Source: Brachycybe producta
Lineage: Eukaryota; Arthropoda; Diplopoda; Playtdesmida; Andrognathidae
Assembly (NCBI GenBank): GCA_036925085.1
Contig: JAUPFP010000075.1
Span: 186,001-250,000, forward strand
Direction of reading: 5' to 3'
DNA length: 64,000 bases
Below, in pieces: positions 60,340 to 64,000 of the stretch (positions are counted from its first letter, which is position 1; every line of letters starts with the position of its first letter). The notes beneath the pieces are model-generated. The model saw nothing but the letters and a program-made list of their open reading frames with translations, did no database searches and was not told the DNA's origin. Made by a program: the position numbers and the translations under genes.

Positions 60340-63300
60340 TTATTGTGTGCATTTTCAGTTATTTATATAAAATAAGTGTTCAATTTTATCATGCCAGTTA
60401 TTAATAGATGATTCCCATTATTTAAAAAATGAAAAGAAATCCACCAACAACACCCAGTATTCCCAGGCAGTCACCCATCCAAGAACTGACTGGGCCCAAT
60501 GTTGCTTAACTTTGGTGATCGGATGAGAACCAGTGTGTTCAACATGGTATGGCCGTTGACACCCCAAAATGTACAAGTTCAACTTTCGAAAGATCTAAAT
60601 AAGTTAACTCTCCACTTCAAAAAAATACTTATTACAGTTAACTATTATTGTGTGCATTTTCAGTTATTTATATAAAATAAGTGTTGAATTTTATCATGCC
60701 AGTTATTAATAGATGATTCCCATTATTTAATAAATGAAAAGAAATACACCAACAACACCCAGTATTGCCAGGCAGTCACCCATCCAAGTACTGACTGGGC
60801 CCAATGTTGCTTAACTTTGGTGATTGGATGAGAACCAATGTGTTCAACATGGTATGGCCGTTGACACCCCAAAATGTACAAGTCCAACTTTCGAAAGATC
60901 TAAATAAGTTAACTCTCCACTTCAAAAATACTTATTACAGTTAACTATTATTGTGTGCATTTTCAGTTATTTATATAAAATAAGTGTTCAATTTTATCAT
61001 GCCAGTTATTAATAGATGATTCCCATTATTTAAAAAATGAAAAGAAATACACCAACAACACCCAGTATTCCCAGGCAGTCACCCATCCAAGTACTGACTG
61101 GGCCCAATGTTGCTTAACTTTGGTGATTAGATGAGAACCAGTGTGTTCAACATGGTATGGCCGTTGACACCCCAAAATGTACAAGTTCAACTTTCGAAAG
61201 ATCTAAATAAGTTAACTCTCCACTTCAAAAAATACTTATTACAGTTAACTATTATTGTGTGCATTTTCAGTTATTTATATAAAATAAGTGTTCAATTTTA
61301 TCATGCCAGTTATTAATATATGATTCCCATTATTTAAAAAATAGAAACAAATTATGCCAACAACACCCAGTATTCCCAGGCAGTCACCCATCCAAGTACT
61401 GACTGGGCCCAATGTTGCTTAACTTTGGTGATCGGATGAGAACCAGTGTGTTCAACATAGTATGGCCTTTGACACCCCAAAATGTACAAGTTCAACATTC
61501 GAAAGATCTAAATAAGTTAACTCTCCACTTCAAAAAATACTTATTACAGTTAACTATTATTGTGTGCATTTTCAGTTATTTATATAAAATAAGTGTTCAA
61601 TTTTATCATGCCAGTTATTAATATATGATTCCCATTATTTAAAAAATAGAAAAAAATTATGCCAACAACACCCAGTATTCCCAGGCAGTCACCCATCCAA
61701 GTACTGACTGGGCCCAATGTTGCTTAACTTTGGTGATAGGATGAGAACCAGTGTGTTCAACATGGTATGGCTGTTGACACCCCAAAATTTACAAGTTCAA
61801 CTTTCGAAAGATCTAAATAAGTTAACTCTCCACTTCAAAAAAATACTTATTACAGTTAACTATTATTGTGTGCATTTTCAGTTATTTATATAAAATAAGT
61901 GTTCAATTTTATCATGCCAGTTATTAATATATGATTCCCATTATTTAAAAAATAGAAAAAAATTATGCCAACAACACCCAGTATTCCCAGGCAGTCACCC
62001 ATCCAAATACTGACTGGGCCCAATGTTGCTTAACTTTGGTGATCAGATGAGAACCAGTGTGTTCAACATGGTATGGCCGTTGACACCCGAAAATGTACAA
62101 GTTCAACTTTCGAAAGATCTAAATAAGTTAACTCTCCACTTCAAAAAATACTTATTACAGTTAACTATTATTGTGTGCATTTTCAGTTATTTATATAAAA
62201 TAAGTGTTCAATTTTATCATGCCAGTTATTAATATATGATTCCCATTATTTAAAAAATAGAAAAAAATTATGCCAACAACACCCAGAATTCCCAGGCAGT
62301 CACCCATCCAACTACTGACTGGGCCCTATGTTGCTTAACTTTGGTGATCAGACGAGAACCAGTGTGTTCAACATGGTATGGCCATTGACACACCAAAATG
62401 TACAACTTCAACTTTCGAAAGATCTAAATAAGTTAACTCTCCACTTCAAAAAAAATACTTGTTACACTCAACTATTATTGTGTGCATTTTCAGTTATTTA
62501 TATAAAATAAGTGTTCAATTTTATCATGCCAGTTATTAATATATGATTCCCATTATTTAAAAATTAGAAAAAAATTATGCCAACAACACCCATTATTCCC
62601 AGGCAGTCACCCATCCAAGTACTGACTGGGCCCAATGTTGCTTAACTTTGGTGATCGGATGAGAACCAGTGTGTTCAACATAGTATGGCCGTTGACACCC
62701 CAAAATGTACAAGTTCAACTTTCGAAAGATCTAAATAAGTTAACTCTCCACTTCAAAAAATAATTATTACAGTTAACTATTATTGTGTGCATTTTCAGTT
62801 ATTTATATAAAATAAGTGTTCAATTTTATCATGCCAGTTATTAATATATGATTCCCATTATTTAAAAAATAGAAAAAAATTATGCCAACAACACCCAGTA
62901 TTCCCAGGCAGTCACCCATTCAAGTACTGCCTAGGCCCAATGTTGCTTAACTTTGGTGATCAGATGAGAACCAGTGTGCTCAACATGGTATGACCGTTGA
63001 CACCCCAAAATGTACAAGTTCAACTTTCGAAAGATCTAAATAAGTTAACTCTCCACTTCAAAAAAATACTTATTACAGTTAACTATTATTGTGTGCATTT
63101 TCAGTTATTTATATAAAATAAGTGTTCAATTTTATCATGCGAGTTATTAATATATGATTCCCATTATTTAAAAAATAGAAAAAAACTATGCCAACAACAC
63201 CCAGTATTCCCAGGCAGTCACCCATCCAAGTACTGACTGGGCCCAATGTTGCTTAACTTTGGTGATCAGATGAGAACCAGTGTGTTCAACATGGTATGGC

Positions 63301-64000
63301 CGTTGACACCCCAAAATGTACAAGTTCAACTTTCGAAAGATCTAAATAAGTTAACTCTCCACTTCAAAAAACACTTGTTACATTTCACTATTATTGTGTG
63401 CATTTTTAGTTATTAATATAAAATAAGTGTTCAATTTTATCATGCCAGTTATTAATAGATGATTCCCATTATTTAAAACATGAAAAAAAACACCAACAAC
63501 ACACAGTATTCCCAGGCAGTCACCCATCCAACTACTGACTGGGCCCTATGTTGCTTAATTTTGGTGATCAGACGAGAACCAGTGTGTTCAACTTGGTATG
63601 GCCATTGACACACCAAAATGTACAACTTTAACTTTCGAAGGATCTAAATAAGTTACCTCTCCACTTAAAAAAATACTTTTTACCCTCAACTATTATTGTG
63701 TGCATTTTCAGTTATTTATATAAAATAAGTTTTCAATTTTATAATACCAGGTATTAATAGATGATTCCCATTATTTAAAAAATGAAAAAAAATATGCCAA
63801 CAACACCCCGCATTCCCAGGCAGTCAACCATACAAGTACTGACTAGGCCCAATGTTGCTTAACTTTGGTGATCGGATGAGAACCAGTGCATTCAACATGG
63901 TATGGTTGTTGACACCCCAAAACGTACAAGTTCAACTTTCGAAAGATCTAAATAAGTTAACTCTCCACTTCAAAAAATACTTATTACAGTTAACTACTAT
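60340..64000 (-). repeat. 5S-derived tandem array, right arm
   Basis: Twelve units continue to the end of the window, starting with the 29 bp repeat. 61730-63371 matches 53480-54510 plus the equivalent of 45950-46564; the diverged block starts again at 63372. The array continues beyond the window. Confidence 0.9.

Larger units (their letters stand above)
54466..61425. repeat. ~7 kb segmental duplication, copy 2
   Basis: Second copy of the block described at 46520-53480. It shares some changes with the third copy starting at 63372 (CTTTTTACCC rather than CTTGTTACCC), suggesting copies 2 and 3 are closest relatives. Confidence 0.85.

Overview
The window is almost entirely one tandem array of a ~305 bp unit (about 100 copies left of position 30915, about 70 to the right), broken by one complete LTR retrotransposon (30916-41213) and by two copies of a 919-920 bp solo-LTR-like element (51475-52394, 59421-60339). 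Read on the minus strand, ~120 nt of each unit is recognisably a 5S ribosomal RNA gene: helix I ends, the box A region, and a near-canonical box C region (core AGTACTTGGATGGG) all lie at the expected distances. The other ~185 bp is an AT-rich spacer. This is therefore a eukaryotic 5S rDNA cluster or, more probably, a 5S-derived satellite. The 5S sequence resembles invertebrate (arthropod-like) 5S most closely, so an animal is likely and an arthropod is my best guess; this is inference only.

Layout. 1-4142: monomers and 610 bp dimers. 4143-9728: a 2,744 bp nine-monomer higher-order repeat, two overlapping copies. 9729-14100: mixed monomers, including a ~1 kb block duplicated from 2990-3995. 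14100-24960: a 916 bp trimer family, in its cleanest part arranged as a 2,748 bp a-b-a super-repeat. 24960-30915: an ~2.44 kb eight-monomer periodicity. 30916-41213: LTR retrotransposon. 41214-44600: a 1,218 bp four-monomer repeat. 44600-64000: a larger ~8 kb repeat (about 2.4 copies) that includes strongly diverged monomers and the solo-LTR-like element. There is no conventional protein-coding host gene.

The retrotransposon has two 688 bp LTRs that are identical by eye, TG...CA ends, a 4 bp target duplication (CCAG), a primer-binding site matching a tRNA-Ala-like 3' end, a single Gag-protease reading frame (34062-36443), no reverse transcriptase or integrase anywhere, a 1.5 kb hairpin-rich AT-rich stretch where pol would be expected, and a second unrecognised coding region (37946-40122) in two overlapping frames. 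It looks like a very young, non-autonomous Gag-Pro element that depends on enzymes supplied in trans. Its insertion cut one 5S-like unit in two.

The most notable signals are: (i) 5S units that look CpG-decayed relative to the usual invertebrate sequence, yet where decay in stems has happened as matched pairs (C:G to T:A) so helices II, III and V still pair; (ii) the nested higher-order repeats; (iii) the pol-less retrotransposon with unknown proteins; and (iv) strings of perfect short hairpins in the non-coding parts of both LTR elements.
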